Source: Marinomonas mediterranea MMB-1 (GTDB lineage Bacteria; Pseudomonadota; Gammaproteobacteria; Pseudomonadales; Marinomonadaceae). Taken from it: 64,000 nucleotides of DNA. Of the stretch, positions 1 to 9,453 are shown piece after piece (position 1 is the stretch's first letter; the number at the start of each line of letters is the position of its first letter). The translations under genes and the position numbers were made by a program. The notes beneath the pieces were generated by a model, which was not told the origin of the DNA, searched no databases, and was given only the letters and a program-made list of their open reading frames with translations. The stretch is taken from the NCBI RefSeq assembly GCF_000192865.1, contig NC_015276.1, positions 2,232,001 through 2,296,000 on the forward strand, given 5' to 3'.

Positions 1-6
1 AGCGGC

Positions 7-34
7 TTTTTTGTGTTCTATTTTTTGTGTTCTA
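7..34. repeat. 14-bp tandem duplication across a stop codon
   Basis: The unit ttttttgtgttcta occurs twice in direct succession (7-20 and 21-34). It covers the last codons and the stop of the patatin-like gene, which is read on the minus strand. Because 14 is not a multiple of three, gain or loss of a unit changes the reading frame of the C-terminal tail. This is seen directly; any functional effect is unknown. Confidence 0.75.
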
Positions 35-1178
35 TTTTTTGTAGGCTCTTTTGATAAAAGAAGTCTTCAATCCGGTCTTTTTCCCACATCGCATCTTTAT
101 ACCCTAGCTGAATAAGAGCCCTCAAATATGGCTGAGAAAAAAGCAAATAGCTTGCTGCGGTAGCCATGCCTGAATCCGAATTAGCGCCGAGATGTCTTAA
201 TGCGTTGTATACGGTTTTTGGCAGTGTCTCAATGTGCTCTAGCGCGATGTCATTTATTTCTTCTGAGGGCGAGACAATAAGCGTGTTTGTCTTTTTTAGT
301 GTCTCGTTTTCATTGGTCTGATTTGAATTGGCCAATAGCCTATTTATAGTGCTTAAGCTCTTTATGTCTTCTTCAAGATTGTCGATAAAGGCGCTGTTCA
401 TAAGCTGGCCCGCGATTTGAGCGATGGAAGGAGGGCGAGAAGGTGTTTCCTCAGTGTTTGTTACTCTGTCTTTTTTGCGTTTTCTACTAACCCCTATAAT
501 AAAAAGCTCTGTCGCTCCGAGTTTTAGTGCTGGGCTAAGTGCGGATCTCTGCCTAATGGCGCCATCGCCATAATAGTGAGTATTTATCTTTTGAGCAGGG
601 AATAAAATAGGAATCGCGCTAGAGGCTAGTAGGTGGTCGTGATTGATATTTTGTCTAATGCCTGAGTGTTTCTCGCTATTCCACTCTTCACAGCTACTGG
701 TTCCTTGAAAGAAGCATTCGGATTTCCCGTTGCTGTAGTTCATGGCTGAAATAACCAGTGCTTTTAGTCGGCCTTGGTCGATCGAGTTTTGAACCTCATC
801 GAGCTGTAAGTACCTTTCAAGTAAGTGCTTTAACGGTGTGTTCTCCATCAGTGATAAGCTGTCGCCATCAGATTGCTTTTTAAAGGTTGAAATGACGCTT
901 TTTGTTAGGGAGGAGGCAAGTGGCCAGCGACTTGCTCTGTAAATTTGGTCGTGCGTTAGGTGTTTCCAAACGTATGAAAGTTGGCCTGTCGCTAGCCTGA
1001 AGTCCTCGCTGTAAGTCGCGAGCATTGCGGCATTCAGCGCGCCCGCTGAGGTCCCACACAGTATGTCAAAAGGCAGAGGATGGCCTCTAAAAAAAATTTT
1101 ACCAACGGCTGAAAGAACGCCAACTTGGTAGGCTGCCCTGGCTCCCCCGCCAGATAGGATAAGTGCGCTATTCTTCAT
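18..1178 (-). CDS. Patatin-like phospholipase
   Basis: Predicted serine lipid acyl hydrolase of the patatin family, 386 residues. The N-terminus carries the glycine-rich oxyanion loop GGGARAA (residues 10-16), followed by the nucleophile elbow GTSAG around residue 43-47 and the second dyad residue in YGDGA near residue 203. These are the Ser and Asp of the patatin catalytic dyad. There is no signal peptide or membrane segment, so it is probably cytoplasmic or peripherally membrane bound. About 70 residues in the middle (RKRKKDR through NQTNEN) look like a low-complexity insertion. It is divergent from the KAS III-like gene at 1415, with 236 bases between them. The last residues are encoded in a 14-bp tandem duplication. 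The substrate cannot be told from sequence; family membership is secure. Confidence 0.9.
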   Translation of the reverse strand: MKNSALILSGGGARAAYQVGVLSAVGKIFFRGHPLPFDILCGTSAGALNAAMLATYSEDFRLATGQLSYVWKHLTHDQIYRASRWPLASSLTKSVISTFKKQSDGDSLSLMENTPLKHLLERYLQLDEVQNSIDQGRLKALVISAMNYSNGKSECFFQGTSSCEEWNSEKHSGIRQNINHDHLLASSAIPILFPAQKINTHYYGDGAIRQRSALSPALKLGATELFIIGVSRKRKKDRVTNTEETPSRPPSIAQIAGQLMNSAFIDNLEEDIKSLSTINRLLANSNQTNENETLKKTNTLIVSPSEEINDIALEHIETLPKTVYNALRHLGANSDSGMATAASYLLFSQPYLRALIQLGYKDAMWEKDRIEDFFYQKSLQKIEHKK

Positions 1179-1414
1179 TACGACACCTTGTAAAATCTGT
1201 AATAAATGTCAATACACTTAACTTCATTATGAGTCATGCTTACATGTTTTTGTAGGAAAGTTGGCGTTTTATATAAGTGTGACCTGAGATTTCACTGTTT
1301 TGTTGCTCTTTTTGAGCGAAATTGTCACTAAAACCGAGTTTCCACGGCACACTACTTTGGTGGCTAATTGGTTAGAATAGTTAGAAAATTCATAATTAGA
1401 AAGAGATTTTCAAT

Positions 1415-2539
1415 ATGGGAGTTAAAGCCTCAATCAGCGGAATCGGTCTATGGACTCCGGCTAATACTATTACCAATGAAGAGTTAGTTGAGAGTTACAA
1501 TAGTTGGGCTGAAGAATACAACCGTAAAAACAAGGAAGCTATTCAAAATGGAGCGTTAGAGTCGAAACCTTTTTCCAGTGCTGAATTTATTCAAAAGGCG
1601 TCAGGTATAAAGCAGCGATATGTCTACGAGAAAGAGGGCGTTCTTGATATTGCGCGCATGAGACCTAAAATAGCGGTGAGGGATGATGTTCAGCTTTCAC
1701 ATCAAGCCGAAATAGCAGTTAATGCTGCAAAAGCGGCACTGGAGTCTGCACGTAAAACCTCTAATGACATAGATTTAGTGATCGTTGCTTGTGCCTATAC
1801 GCAGCGCTCCTATCCTGCTATTGCGATAGAGGTCCAGGCAGAACTGGGCATCAAAGGTCATGCCTTTGATATGCTTGTTGCATGCTCTTCTGCCACATTC
1901 GGTCTGCAGCGAGCAGTCGATTCGATCTCTGCTGGCTCATCAAAAGGGGTTCTCGTTATTAATCCTGAGCTGACATCTCCGCAGGTTAATTATGAAGATC
2001 GTGACTCTCACTTTATCTTTGGTGACGTGGCGACAGCTCTTGTTGTAGAGCCAGGTTCAGAAGTGGTGTCTGATCATGCGTTTGAAGTACTGGGTGTGCA
2101 GTGTGTTACGGAATATTCCAATAATATTCGTTCTAATTTTGGCTATATTACGCATGCAACGGACGAGGATCCGTATGCAAATGACAAATTGTTTCATCAG
2201 AATGGTAGAAAAGTATTTAAAGAGGTATGCCCTATGGCGGCAGCTCATATCGAGGGGCATATTCATTCGTTAAATATACAGTCAGATGCTGTTAATCGAT
2301 GGTGGCTTCATCAGGCTAACATTAATATGAATACCTTAATTATTAAGCGTCTCTTAGGGCGAGACGCGGCTGCCGAAGAAGCGCCTATTGTACTTGATGA
2401 ATATGCCAATACTGCATCGGCAGGTTCTATTATCGCATTGGCAAAGCACCATGTTGATATGCCTTCTGGGGCGCTAGGCGTACTTTGCTCTTTTGGCGCT
2501 GGCTACTCAATAGGAAGTCTGATTCTTAGAAAGCATTAG
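1415..2539 (+). CDS. Beta-ketoacyl-ACP synthase III, long FabH-like type (PA3286-like)
   Basis: Decarboxylating Claisen condensing enzyme of the thiolase fold, 374 residues, which is longer than classical FabH (about 317). The catalytic triad is visible: Cys157 in LVACSSATFG, His299 in WLHQANINM and Asn332 in YANTASAGS. From memory, the whole sequence follows Pseudomonas aeruginosa PA3286, including the N-terminal insert around residues 28-85; that protein was reported to prime fatty acid synthesis from medium-chain acyl-CoA of beta-oxidation instead of acetyl-CoA. The gene stands alone, 147 bases before pgm, and diverges from a patatin-like lipase. The ATG start follows an AGAAAGAG purine run. 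The long-FabH assignment is secure; the acyl specificity is inferred. Confidence 0.93.
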   Translation: MGVKASISGIGLWTPANTITNEELVESYNSWAEEYNRKNKEAIQNGALESKPFSSAEFIQKASGIKQRYVYEKEGVLDIARMRPKIAVRDDVQLSHQAEIAVNAAKAALESARKTSNDIDLVIVACAYTQRSYPAIAIEVQAELGIKGHAFDMLVACSSATFGLQRAVDSISAGSSKGVLVINPELTSPQVNYEDRDSHFIFGDVATALVVEPGSEVVSDHAFEVLGVQCVTEYSNNIRSNFGYITHATDEDPYANDKLFHQNGRKVFKEVCPMAAAHIEGHIHSLNIQSDAVNRWWLHQANINMNTLIIKRLLGRDAAAEEAPIVLDEYANTASAGSIIALAKHHVDMPSGALGVLCSFGAGYSIGSLILRKH

Positions 2540-2686
2540 GTGAGTCGTTAAGGTCTCGAGAAGGGCTATATTAGGTAGCGTTGGTGATAATGATTATTTT
2601 TGGGTCTAAAGAAGTGATCTACTGAATTGAAATAAAAGCCTTTTTAAGGGAATATTGTAGCAACGACAAATAGCGAGGCTTTAAAT

Positions 2687-4324
2687 ATGGCAATTCATCA
2701 TCAAGCTGGAAAGCTTGTGTCTCACGAATCTTTGGTAAATATTCCTAAATTGGTTTCATCCTACTACCAGCTTAAACCTGATGTATCTGTTGCAACTGAA
2801 AAAGTAAGTTTTGGCACGTCTGGTCATCGAGGTTCGGCGATGCAAACGAGCTTTAATGAAGATCATATTTTAGCGGTTTGTCAGGCAATAGCGGAATACC
2901 GAAAGCAACAGGGTTACAACGGTCCATTGTTTCTTGGTAAAGATACGCATGCATTGTCAGAATGTGCATTTGGGACTGCTCTCGAAGTATTTGCCGCTAA
3001 TGGTGTTAACGTCATGATTCAAAAAGGGGATGGCTATACGCCTACGCCTGTTATTTCTCACGCTATTTTGACGTTTAATGCTTCCAATTCCGCGCTTTCA
3101 GATGGCGTTGTGATAACGCCTTCTCACAACCCTCCTGAGGATGGGGGCATTAAGTATAACCCCCCTAAAGGTGGGCCAGCCGATAAAGACATTACCAATT
3201 GGGTTGCTGAACGAGCAAACGAGTTATTGTTAACGGGTCTGATTGACGTAAAACGTATGTCGTTGGCAGAAGCAAGAGCATCAGACTTTGTGAAGGAGTT
3301 CGATTATATTGATCATTACGTCTCAGATTTGAGTAACGTCATCGATGTGCAGGCGATTGCGGATGCGAATATCAAAATTGGTGTTGACCCTATGGGTGGC
3401 TCCGGTATTGACTATTGGAATCCAATTGCCGAAAAGTACGGCTTAGATATTACAGTGGTCAATACAAAAGTCGATCCTGCTTTTGGTTTTATGCCATTGG
3501 ATAAAGACGGTAAGATCCGAATGGATTGTTCATCGCCGTATGCTATGGCGAACTTACTTGCGCTACAAGATGATTTTGATATTGCGGTGGGTAATGATCC
3601 TGACTACGACCGTCATGGCATTGTGTGTAAAGGTCGTGGTCTTATGAACCCTAATGCCTATCTTGGCGTTGCGATTGAATATCTAGCTCAGCACCGAGAA
3701 AACTGGTCTAAAGAGGCTGGCTTTGGTAAGACGCTTGTGTCGAGTGGGATGATAGACCGCGTTGTGGCAGGATTGGGCCGATCTCTCTGTGAGGTGCCCG
3801 TTGGTTTTAAATGGTATGTTGACGGTTTATTTGATGGAACACTTTTATTTGGTGGAGAGGAGAGTGCTGGTGCGTCTTTTTTAAGACGAGATGGCTCAGT
3901 ATGGTCAACGGATAAAGATGGCTTTATTTTGGCGTTGTTAGCAGCCGAAATTCTTGCGAAAACAGGGAAAGATCCTGCTCAATTATTTGAAGAGCAAGTT
4001 GCTAAATATGGGCAGCCTTTTTATAAGCGCATTGATGTGCCTTCGACATCAGAGCAAAAAGCCATTCTTGGTAAGCTTGATAAAAGCAATGTTACTCAAA
4101 CGGAGTTGGCAGGCGAGCCGATCTCGGACGTTTTAACGCATGCGCCAGGTAATGGTGCTGCGATTGGAGGCTTGAAAGTGGTGACCGAGAATGGGTGGTT
4201 TGCAGCACGTCCTTCTGGTACGGAAAATATCTATAAGATATACCTAGAAAGCTTTGTTTCAGAAGCGCACCTTGCAAGCCTTGAAGAAGAGGCAAAAGCA
4301 TTGGTGTCCAATGTTCTAGCGTAA
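2687..4324 (+). CDS. pgm: Phosphoglucomutase (alpha-D-glucose phosphate-specific)
   Basis: Interconverts glucose-1-phosphate and glucose-6-phosphate. The length (545 residues) matches E. coli Pgm (546). All four active-site loops are present: the phosphoserine loop TPSHNPPEDGG with Ser146, the metal loop DPDYDRHG, the sugar-binding loop GGEESAG, and the phosphate-binding loop RPSGTEN near the C-terminus. The N-terminal FGTSGHRG motif is also intact. It is cytoplasmic and supplies glucose-1-phosphate for nucleotide sugars and envelope polysaccharides. It appears to be a single-gene unit, closed by the hairpin at 4450-4492. Confidence 0.97.
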   Translation: MAIHHQAGKLVSHESLVNIPKLVSSYYQLKPDVSVATEKVSFGTSGHRGSAMQTSFNEDHILAVCQAIAEYRKQQGYNGPLFLGKDTHALSECAFGTALEVFAANGVNVMIQKGDGYTPTPVISHAILTFNASNSALSDGVVITPSHNPPEDGGIKYNPPKGGPADKDITNWVAERANELLLTGLIDVKRMSLAEARASDFVKEFDYIDHYVSDLSNVIDVQAIADANIKIGVDPMGGSGIDYWNPIAEKYGLDITVVNTKVDPAFGFMPLDKDGKIRMDCSSPYAMANLLALQDDFDIAVGNDPDYDRHGIVCKGRGLMNPNAYLGVAIEYLAQHRENWSKEAGFGKTLVSSGMIDRVVAGLGRSLCEVPVGFKWYVDGLFDGTLLFGGEESAGASFLRRDGSVWSTDKDGFILALLAAEILAKTGKDPAQLFEEQVAKYGQPFYKRIDVPSTSEQKAILGKLDKSNVTQTELAGEPISDVLTHAPGNGAAIGGLKVVTENGWFAARPSGTENIYKIYLESFVSEAHLASLEEEAKALVSNVLA

Positions 4325-4345
4325 TAGGCCCGTTTGGCCTGAGCT

Positions 4346-4407
4346 GAGTTAGGTTTTAAGGAAAGTTGGCTTCTAAAGTGAGTTGGCTAGGTTCTAAGGA
4401 AGGTAGG
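4346..4407. repeat. Imperfect direct repeat after pgm
   Basis: A segment of about 25 bases built around gaGTTAGGTTTTAAGGAAAGTTGG (4346-4370) is repeated with a few differences at about 4380-4407 (GGTTCTAAGGAAGGTAGG). Both copies lie between the pgm stop codon and the following hairpin. They code for nothing obvious. Confidence 0.4.
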
Positions 4408-4449
4408 TTAGCGGATGAGATATAAGTAAGACGAAGTATTTGAAACGTG

Positions 4450-4492
4450 AAACCTGTATATCGCTATTAGCGAGTGATACACAGGTTTTTTG
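4450..4492 (+). terminator. Rho-independent terminator of pgm
   Basis: Inverted repeat AACCTGT...ACAGGTT, with an inner arm TATCGCT/AGCGAGTGATA and the loop ATTA, followed by TTTTTT. It lies directly in front of the converging spermidine-synthase-like gene. Confidence 0.7.
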
Positions 4493-4495
4493 TAT

Positions 4496-5233
4496 CTACT
4501 TGATATATTTGATCTTTGAGGTCCACTTGGTCAGGGGGATTTCAAGTTTGTTCGAAAGCTTGGTGGCTTCAAGCTTAGTTTGTTTGTTGTTGGGCTCGAT
4601 TCTGCTGTTTGTAGCGACAATTACCCAGTTTCCTGATCCCGTATCGACACCGATAATTTGTTGAAACTTCTCATTTAAGGTTTCAACTAGTGTCTGATTG
4701 TTTATTTGGTCATCCCAGCAGTTGATCACTAAAGTGCCTTGTTCTTTTATTGCGCCTGCGCTTGCTTCTATGAAATGTTGGGTTAATGCCTTTTCGTCAA
4801 TGCCATTACTTTGATAAATATCAGTAAATAAAATATCGAATTTACGATACTTGTGGTCGGTGAGAAATAGCAGGGCGTCTGTATTGATGATCTCTATTCG
4901 CTTTCCGATAGGTAACTTGAAAAAACGATTCGCTGCATCGATGACTTTTTCTCTTAATTCAATGGCGGCTATGTTCACTTTTGGGATTGCGTGATAAAGC
5001 GCGTTTAGCAGTGAGCCGCCCCCAAGTCCTAAAATGCACACGCGTTTTGGTTGTGGGGTAAATAAAAGCGACAATAGCATCGCTTGTGTGTAGTCATTCT
5101 GGAGAACATGGGGGGCGGCAATCTGCATTCGGCTTTGCTCATCGCCTTCTGCAAATGAAAGTATCCGATATTTACCATCGTCAAATACGTTTATTTCGCC
5201 AAATGAATCTGAATCTTTATACAGTGCTTCCAT
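4496..5233 (-). CDS. Spermidine synthase-like (SpeE-fold) protein
   Basis: 245-residue Rossmann-fold protein of the spermidine synthase/methyltransferase superfamily. The nucleotide-binding motif VCILGLGGGSLLNAL lies near residue 80, followed by the acidic IAAIELREKVIDAA strand and a NTDALLFL segment, as in SpeE. The region where true spermidine synthases carry the catalytic Asp reads ILFTDIYQSNG, and the YHE-type substrate motif is not evident. Aminopropyl transfer is therefore doubtful, and an orphan methyltransferase-like role is as likely. It starts 9 bases after the stop of the YdiJ-type dehydrogenase, so the two are almost certainly co-transcribed. The substrate is unknown. Confidence 0.85.
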   Translation of the reverse strand: MEALYKDSDSFGEINVFDDGKYRILSFAEGDEQSRMQIAAPHVLQNDYTQAMLLSLLFTPQPKRVCILGLGGGSLLNALYHAIPKVNIAAIELREKVIDAANRFFKLPIGKRIEIINTDALLFLTDHKYRKFDILFTDIYQSNGIDEKALTQHFIEASAGAIKEQGTLVINCWDDQINNQTLVETLNEKFQQIIGVDTGSGNWVIVATNSRIEPNNKQTKLEATKLSNKLEIPLTKWTSKIKYIK

Positions 5234-5242
5234 ATGAGGTGA

Positions 5243-8200
5243 TTACTCTGCGGCCTTTAATTTGGTCAGTAATAACTGAGCTGGGTGAGGTAGGTTTTTG
5301 TCATCAATGCGCTTCACTTGTGAGCGACAAGAATACCCAGTTGCGACTAAGCTGTCTGAAAACGCAGGATTGTTTATCGCCTCTTTCCATGACAAACCAT
5401 AAATGGTTTTAGAAGTTTCTAGGTTTTTGCTCTCGTGTCCATAGGTGCCTGCCATCCCACAGCAGCCAACCGCAACGGATTCCAGATTGAGCCCAAACTG
5501 AGAGAATATTGTTTGCCAATGTTTAATTGACGACGGTGCATTTGTTTTTTCTGTACAGTGGCCTAACAAATGAATGGTCTCTTCTTCGAATTTAATATTT
5601 CGTTTATTCAAATGTTCAGTGTGAGTTGCGAGCCATTCCTGCAGCAGTTGAATATTGGGTACCTTTCGGCTCGTGCCGAAGGTTTTCTCGTATTCAGATC
5701 GATATGTTAGTGTCATAGATGGATCGACACCAATAATAGGGATGCCGAAGAAACGCAAACCTTGCAACATGTCTAAGTTTTTCTTGGCGGTACGCTCAAA
5801 GGATTTCATGAAACCGTGAACATGAAGTGGTTTTCCATTTGGTTTGTAAGGTGCCAAGAACGCTTGGAACCCTAGTCGAGTTAACAACTCCATAATATCG
5901 AGTACCAGTTCGGTCTCAAAATAGCTGGTAAACGCGTCTTGGGCAATAATAACGGCGCGTCGGCGATCTTTCGGGCTTAACGCTTCAAGTGCTAATGGTG
6001 TTGCGAGGCGAATACCGCGGCGTGGGCTTTCTTTTTTTAGGTTGAGTTTACTGAACTTAGGAGCGTCAACGAATCCTAGGTATTTGCTGGTTAAGTGTTG
6101 AGTCCATGAACGACTGATCAACCAGTTATAGGGAGTCGGAAAATGTGATGCGTAAGGCATTACGTATTCTAACGAGCCAATTAGGTAGTCTTTTGCGGGT
6201 CGCAAATAACGAGCGTAATACAGCTCTAAAAACTTCGCACGAAATTCAGGAACATCAACTTTAATAGGGCACTGTCCTACGCATGATTTACAAGCAAGGC
6301 ACCCCATCATGGACTCATGAACTTCGTGAGAAAAATCGTAATCACCGCGCCGCTTGGACAATGTATTTAACAGCTTTGGTACGAAGTTAAATACGGCGTT
6401 CTTCTGTTTTGCTTTATGGCTTTCTGATACAACATCAATCCCTTGTTCACTCATTCCCCTAAGCCACTCACGCATTAGCGAGGCTCGTCCTTTGGGTGAG
6501 TGAACGCGTTCTCTTGTTCCTTTCCAAGAGGGACACATAGCATCGTTAGGATCAAAGTTATAGCAACCGCCGTTGCCGTTACAATACATTCCTTCTTTGA
6601 ATTGCTCGCGGTTTTTGGACGGAATGGTTCTGTCGAACTTACCTCTAAGCGGTACTTCGTCGATTTTAAGAAGCTGACTGTCTGATTTTAACGGTGTTGC
6701 TATTTTTCCAGGGTTTAGCTGGTTTCTTGGGTCAAAAGCGCGTTTTATTTCTTGTATTGATGGGTAAAGATCTCCGAAAAATGCGGGAGCGTACTCTGAA
6801 CGTACACCTTTACCATGTTCTCCCCAAAGTAGACCGTTGTATTTTTGCGTTAGCGCAACAACCTTATCGGTTATTTCTCTAATCATTGGTTCTTGAGATT
6901 CGTCCTTTAAATCTAGCGCTGGTCTAACGTGTAGTACGCCTGCATCAACATGACCGAACATGCCGTATTGAACCGAGTAGCTGTCGAGTACGGCTCTAAA
7001 TTCCATAATAAAGTCAGCAAGGTTTTCAGGTGGAACCGCCGTATCTTCAACAAAGGGAATGGGGCGCTTTTCGCCTTTTGCATTGCCCAAGAGACCTACA
7101 GATTTCTTGCGCATGGCCCAAATTTTGTTCACTTCGTCTTGGCCAAACGCCACGGTATGACCTATCACACCACTGCTTTGATCGCTGTTAGTTTCCAGTG
7201 TTTTGGTTAACTTGGCTATCTGTGCTTGAACTTCTTCGACGCTATTTCCAGTATATTCAACTAGGTTAATGCCCTGTGTGTCTTCGTTTGCTTTAGAAGG
7301 AAAAAATGGCTCGACGGATTCCCAAATAATATCGTTTTGAGCCAGGTTAAGTACCTTGGAGTCAACTGTCTCAATAGAAGTGGGGTTCGCTTTGAGAAGT
7401 TCTTGTGCGTGACGTAATGAATGTTCAAAACTGGAGTATCTTATGTTGACGAGCGCCGCAACAGAAGGGATGGCGAGCAAGTTTATTTTCGCTTCGACGA
7501 TGAACCCCAATGTCCCTTCTGAACCACATAAAATATTGTTCAGGTTGAATTGATTGTTCTGGTCACGAATGTGGGCGAGATCGTATCCGGTTAAGCATCG
7601 ATTAAGAGTGGGAAACTTACGTGCTATTTCATCGCGTTTATTAGCATGGATAGCGTCAATGGTTTTATGTATGTGAGCCGCTCTGTTGTCGCCTGATTTG
7701 ATGGCGTCGAGTGATTCATCCTTCAGCGTTGTACTGTCTATGATTGAGCCGTCAAGCAAGACGGTCTTTAGTTCAATGACGTGATCACGGGTTTTACCAT
7801 ACATGACGGAGCCTTGACCACTTGCATCCGTGTTAATCATTCCCCCAATTGTCGCGCGGTTGCTGGTCGAAAGCTCTGGCGCAAAAAATAACCCATGCTG
7901 CTTTGCCGCTCTGTTGAGTTGGTCTTTTACCACCCCTGTTTGAACTCTGGCCCAGCCTTCCTCTTTGTTGATCTCAAGTATTTTATTCATATGCTTGGAC
8001 AAGTCGACGATCAGACCATCGGATAGGGATTGGCCGTTAGTCCCTGTTCCGCCCCCACGAGGGCTGAGTACAATGTCATGGAAGTCGGGGTTATTGCTCA
8101 ATTGAGTGACGAGCTTAATGTCCTCAACTGATTTCGGATAAATGATACCTTGTGGAAGAACCTGATAGATCGAGTTGTCTGTAGAAAGCACAACGCGATT

Positions 8201-8308
8201 AGCGTAATCGAGGTTCGTCTCTCCTTGAAATGATGAAGCTTTCAATCGCTCAATAAACTGCAAATATTTTGATTGGGTAGGGGAAATCTCTGAAAGCTTT
8301 GGAATCAT
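5243..8308 (-). CDS. ydiJ: FAD/Fe-S oxidoreductase, D-2-hydroxyglutarate dehydrogenase YdiJ type
   Basis: Large flavin and iron-sulfur dehydrogenase, 1021 residues. In order it has a PCMH FAD-binding domain (PRGGGTGTNGQSL, then STSNRATIGGMINTDASGQGS), an FAD-linked oxidase C-terminal domain (MFGHVDAGVLHVRPA, WGEHGKG), a cysteine-rich ferredoxin-like part with CLACKSCVGQCP, and a C-terminal CCG domain with VGCCGMAGTYGHE. From memory it aligns end to end with E. coli YdiJ, whose family oxidises D-2-hydroxyglutarate. The open frame extends 40 codons further, but I place the start at 8308: E. coli YdiJ begins at the equivalent MIP, and AGGAGA sits 7 bases upstream. It heads an operon with the SpeE-like gene and diverges from the PLP enzyme at 8467. 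Confidence 0.93.
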   Translation of the reverse strand: MIPKLSEISPTQSKYLQFIERLKASSFQGETNLDYANRVVLSTDNSIYQVLPQGIIYPKSVEDIKLVTQLSNNPDFHDIVLSPRGGGTGTNGQSLSDGLIVDLSKHMNKILEINKEEGWARVQTGVVKDQLNRAAKQHGLFFAPELSTSNRATIGGMINTDASGQGSVMYGKTRDHVIELKTVLLDGSIIDSTTLKDESLDAIKSGDNRAAHIHKTIDAIHANKRDEIARKFPTLNRCLTGYDLAHIRDQNNQFNLNNILCGSEGTLGFIVEAKINLLAIPSVAALVNIRYSSFEHSLRHAQELLKANPTSIETVDSKVLNLAQNDIIWESVEPFFPSKANEDTQGINLVEYTGNSVEEVQAQIAKLTKTLETNSDQSSGVIGHTVAFGQDEVNKIWAMRKKSVGLLGNAKGEKRPIPFVEDTAVPPENLADFIMEFRAVLDSYSVQYGMFGHVDAGVLHVRPALDLKDESQEPMIREITDKVVALTQKYNGLLWGEHGKGVRSEYAPAFFGDLYPSIQEIKRAFDPRNQLNPGKIATPLKSDSQLLKIDEVPLRGKFDRTIPSKNREQFKEGMYCNGNGGCYNFDPNDAMCPSWKGTRERVHSPKGRASLMREWLRGMSEQGIDVVSESHKAKQKNAVFNFVPKLLNTLSKRRGDYDFSHEVHESMMGCLACKSCVGQCPIKVDVPEFRAKFLELYYARYLRPAKDYLIGSLEYVMPYASHFPTPYNWLISRSWTQHLTSKYLGFVDAPKFSKLNLKKESPRRGIRLATPLALEALSPKDRRRAVIIAQDAFTSYFETELVLDIMELLTRLGFQAFLAPYKPNGKPLHVHGFMKSFERTAKKNLDMLQGLRFFGIPIIGVDPSMTLTYRSEYEKTFGTSRKVPNIQLLQEWLATHTEHLNKRNIKFEEETIHLLGHCTEKTNAPSSIKHWQTIFSQFGLNLESVAVGCCGMAGTYGHESKNLETSKTIYGLSWKEAINNPAFSDSLVATGYSCRSQVKRIDDKNLPHPAQLLLTKLKAAE

Positions 8309-8315
8309 TTGGCTG

Positions 8316-8321
8316 TCTCCT
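8316..8321 (-). promoter_or_regulatory. Ribosome binding site that sets the ydiJ start
   Basis: AGGAGA on the minus strand, 7 bases before the ATG at 8308. No comparable site precedes the earlier ATG codons at 8338 and 8428. Confidence 0.7.
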
Positions 8322-8466
8322 GAAATTTTGCGGCCCATAGTATAATTGAATTTGTTATATTGTACGCTTACCCAGTCATTTTTTATTTGTCTCACTGTTT
8401 TTGCTAAATTGAGGCATTTAGGTTGCATTTTTACAACCGTATATCGATATCGTAGTAGGGAAAACC

Positions 8467-9453
8467 TTGATTCAGACTATAGTGTTACCTGACTTAAGTG
8501 AAACGCAGCGCGCGAGTCATAGGTTAGATGTTTATCGTGGTGATCTCGAAAATAGGATTGCCCCAGGTAACAAATTTCACAAACTTCGTTACCACCTAAA
8601 AGAAGCGGAAAAGCTTGGAGCAATCCATATCGCGACATTTGGTGGTGCTTATTCCAATCATCTTCACGCCTTCTCAAAAACGGTTGTTAATGCGGGTTTT
8701 GCTCCCTTGATCATTGTAAGAGGAGAGCTTCAAATCGGTTTGACGCCGACATTGCGAGATTGTGCTGACGATGGTGCTGTTTTATTTTCGACTGATCGTG
8801 ACGACTACAGACTCGGTTTAGAGTCACGTGTTAAGAATGAAGTTGAGCAAGAGTACGCGAATGTTTATTGGATAGCTGAAGGCGGAGGTGGCGAGTTAGG
8901 GGTGTTAGGCTGTCGTGATTGGGCTGATTCAATTTCAGCATTCTCAGCGGGTTCTGACGGTGCGAGTGTCACTCGTTTAGGTTCCTCAAATAATCAACCT
9001 TATGATACATGGTGTGTCGCGAGTGGAACGGGCACGACTGCAGTCGGGTTGGCCTGTTCTAATGCAGTGAAAAGGTTACAGGTGTTCAATGCGTTAAAGG
9101 GTGCCGAAGGCATAGAAAATACAATAGAAGCGTTAACGCATGACTTTATTCGTACCTATGATGGTATAAGTGCTCAAGATGTATTTTCGAAAATGGCGTT
9201 TTGGCACTCAAGAAACTGTGGACGTTTTGGGGGATTGCCTGACGAAATTGCCGAATTCTTACGCGCATTGTATGTCATGAATCCGGAGTTAAGATTAGAT
9301 CCAGTCTATACTGGAAAGCTCGTATATAATATTTGGCGTAAGATAAAGGAGAACCGCTGGCGTTTTCGGAGTGCGTTAATTATTCATACTGGCGGCCTAC
9401 AAGGCTGGCGTGGCGTGAAGCGCGAACGAATTCCATACCCCGAGTTTCTCTAG
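8467..9453 (+). CDS. PLP-dependent enzyme, ACC deaminase/D-cysteine desulfhydrase family
   Basis: Fold-type II pyridoxal-phosphate enzyme, 328 residues. The N-terminal third has the family hallmark GNKFHKL, whose second lysine is the expected Schiff-base residue, followed by the FGGAYSNHLHAFS phosphate/substrate loop. A glycine-rich SGTGTT segment near residue 190 is the PLP phosphate site. Members deaminate 1-aminocyclopropane-1-carboxylate or desulfurate D-cysteine; sequence alone does not decide between these. The start appears to be TTG, preceded by TAGGG; no ATG is available before the conserved N-terminus. It is divergent from ydiJ and followed by 185 bases before nadK. Confidence 0.87.
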   Translation: MIQTIVLPDLSETQRASHRLDVYRGDLENRIAPGNKFHKLRYHLKEAEKLGAIHIATFGGAYSNHLHAFSKTVVNAGFAPLIIVRGELQIGLTPTLRDCADDGAVLFSTDRDDYRLGLESRVKNEVEQEYANVYWIAEGGGGELGVLGCRDWADSISAFSAGSDGASVTRLGSSNNQPYDTWCVASGTGTTAVGLACSNAVKRLQVFNALKGAEGIENTIEALTHDFIRTYDGISAQDVFSKMAFWHSRNCGRFGGLPDEIAEFLRALYVMNPELRLDPVYTGKLVYNIWRKIKENRWRFRSALIIHTGGLQGWRGVKRERIPYPEFL

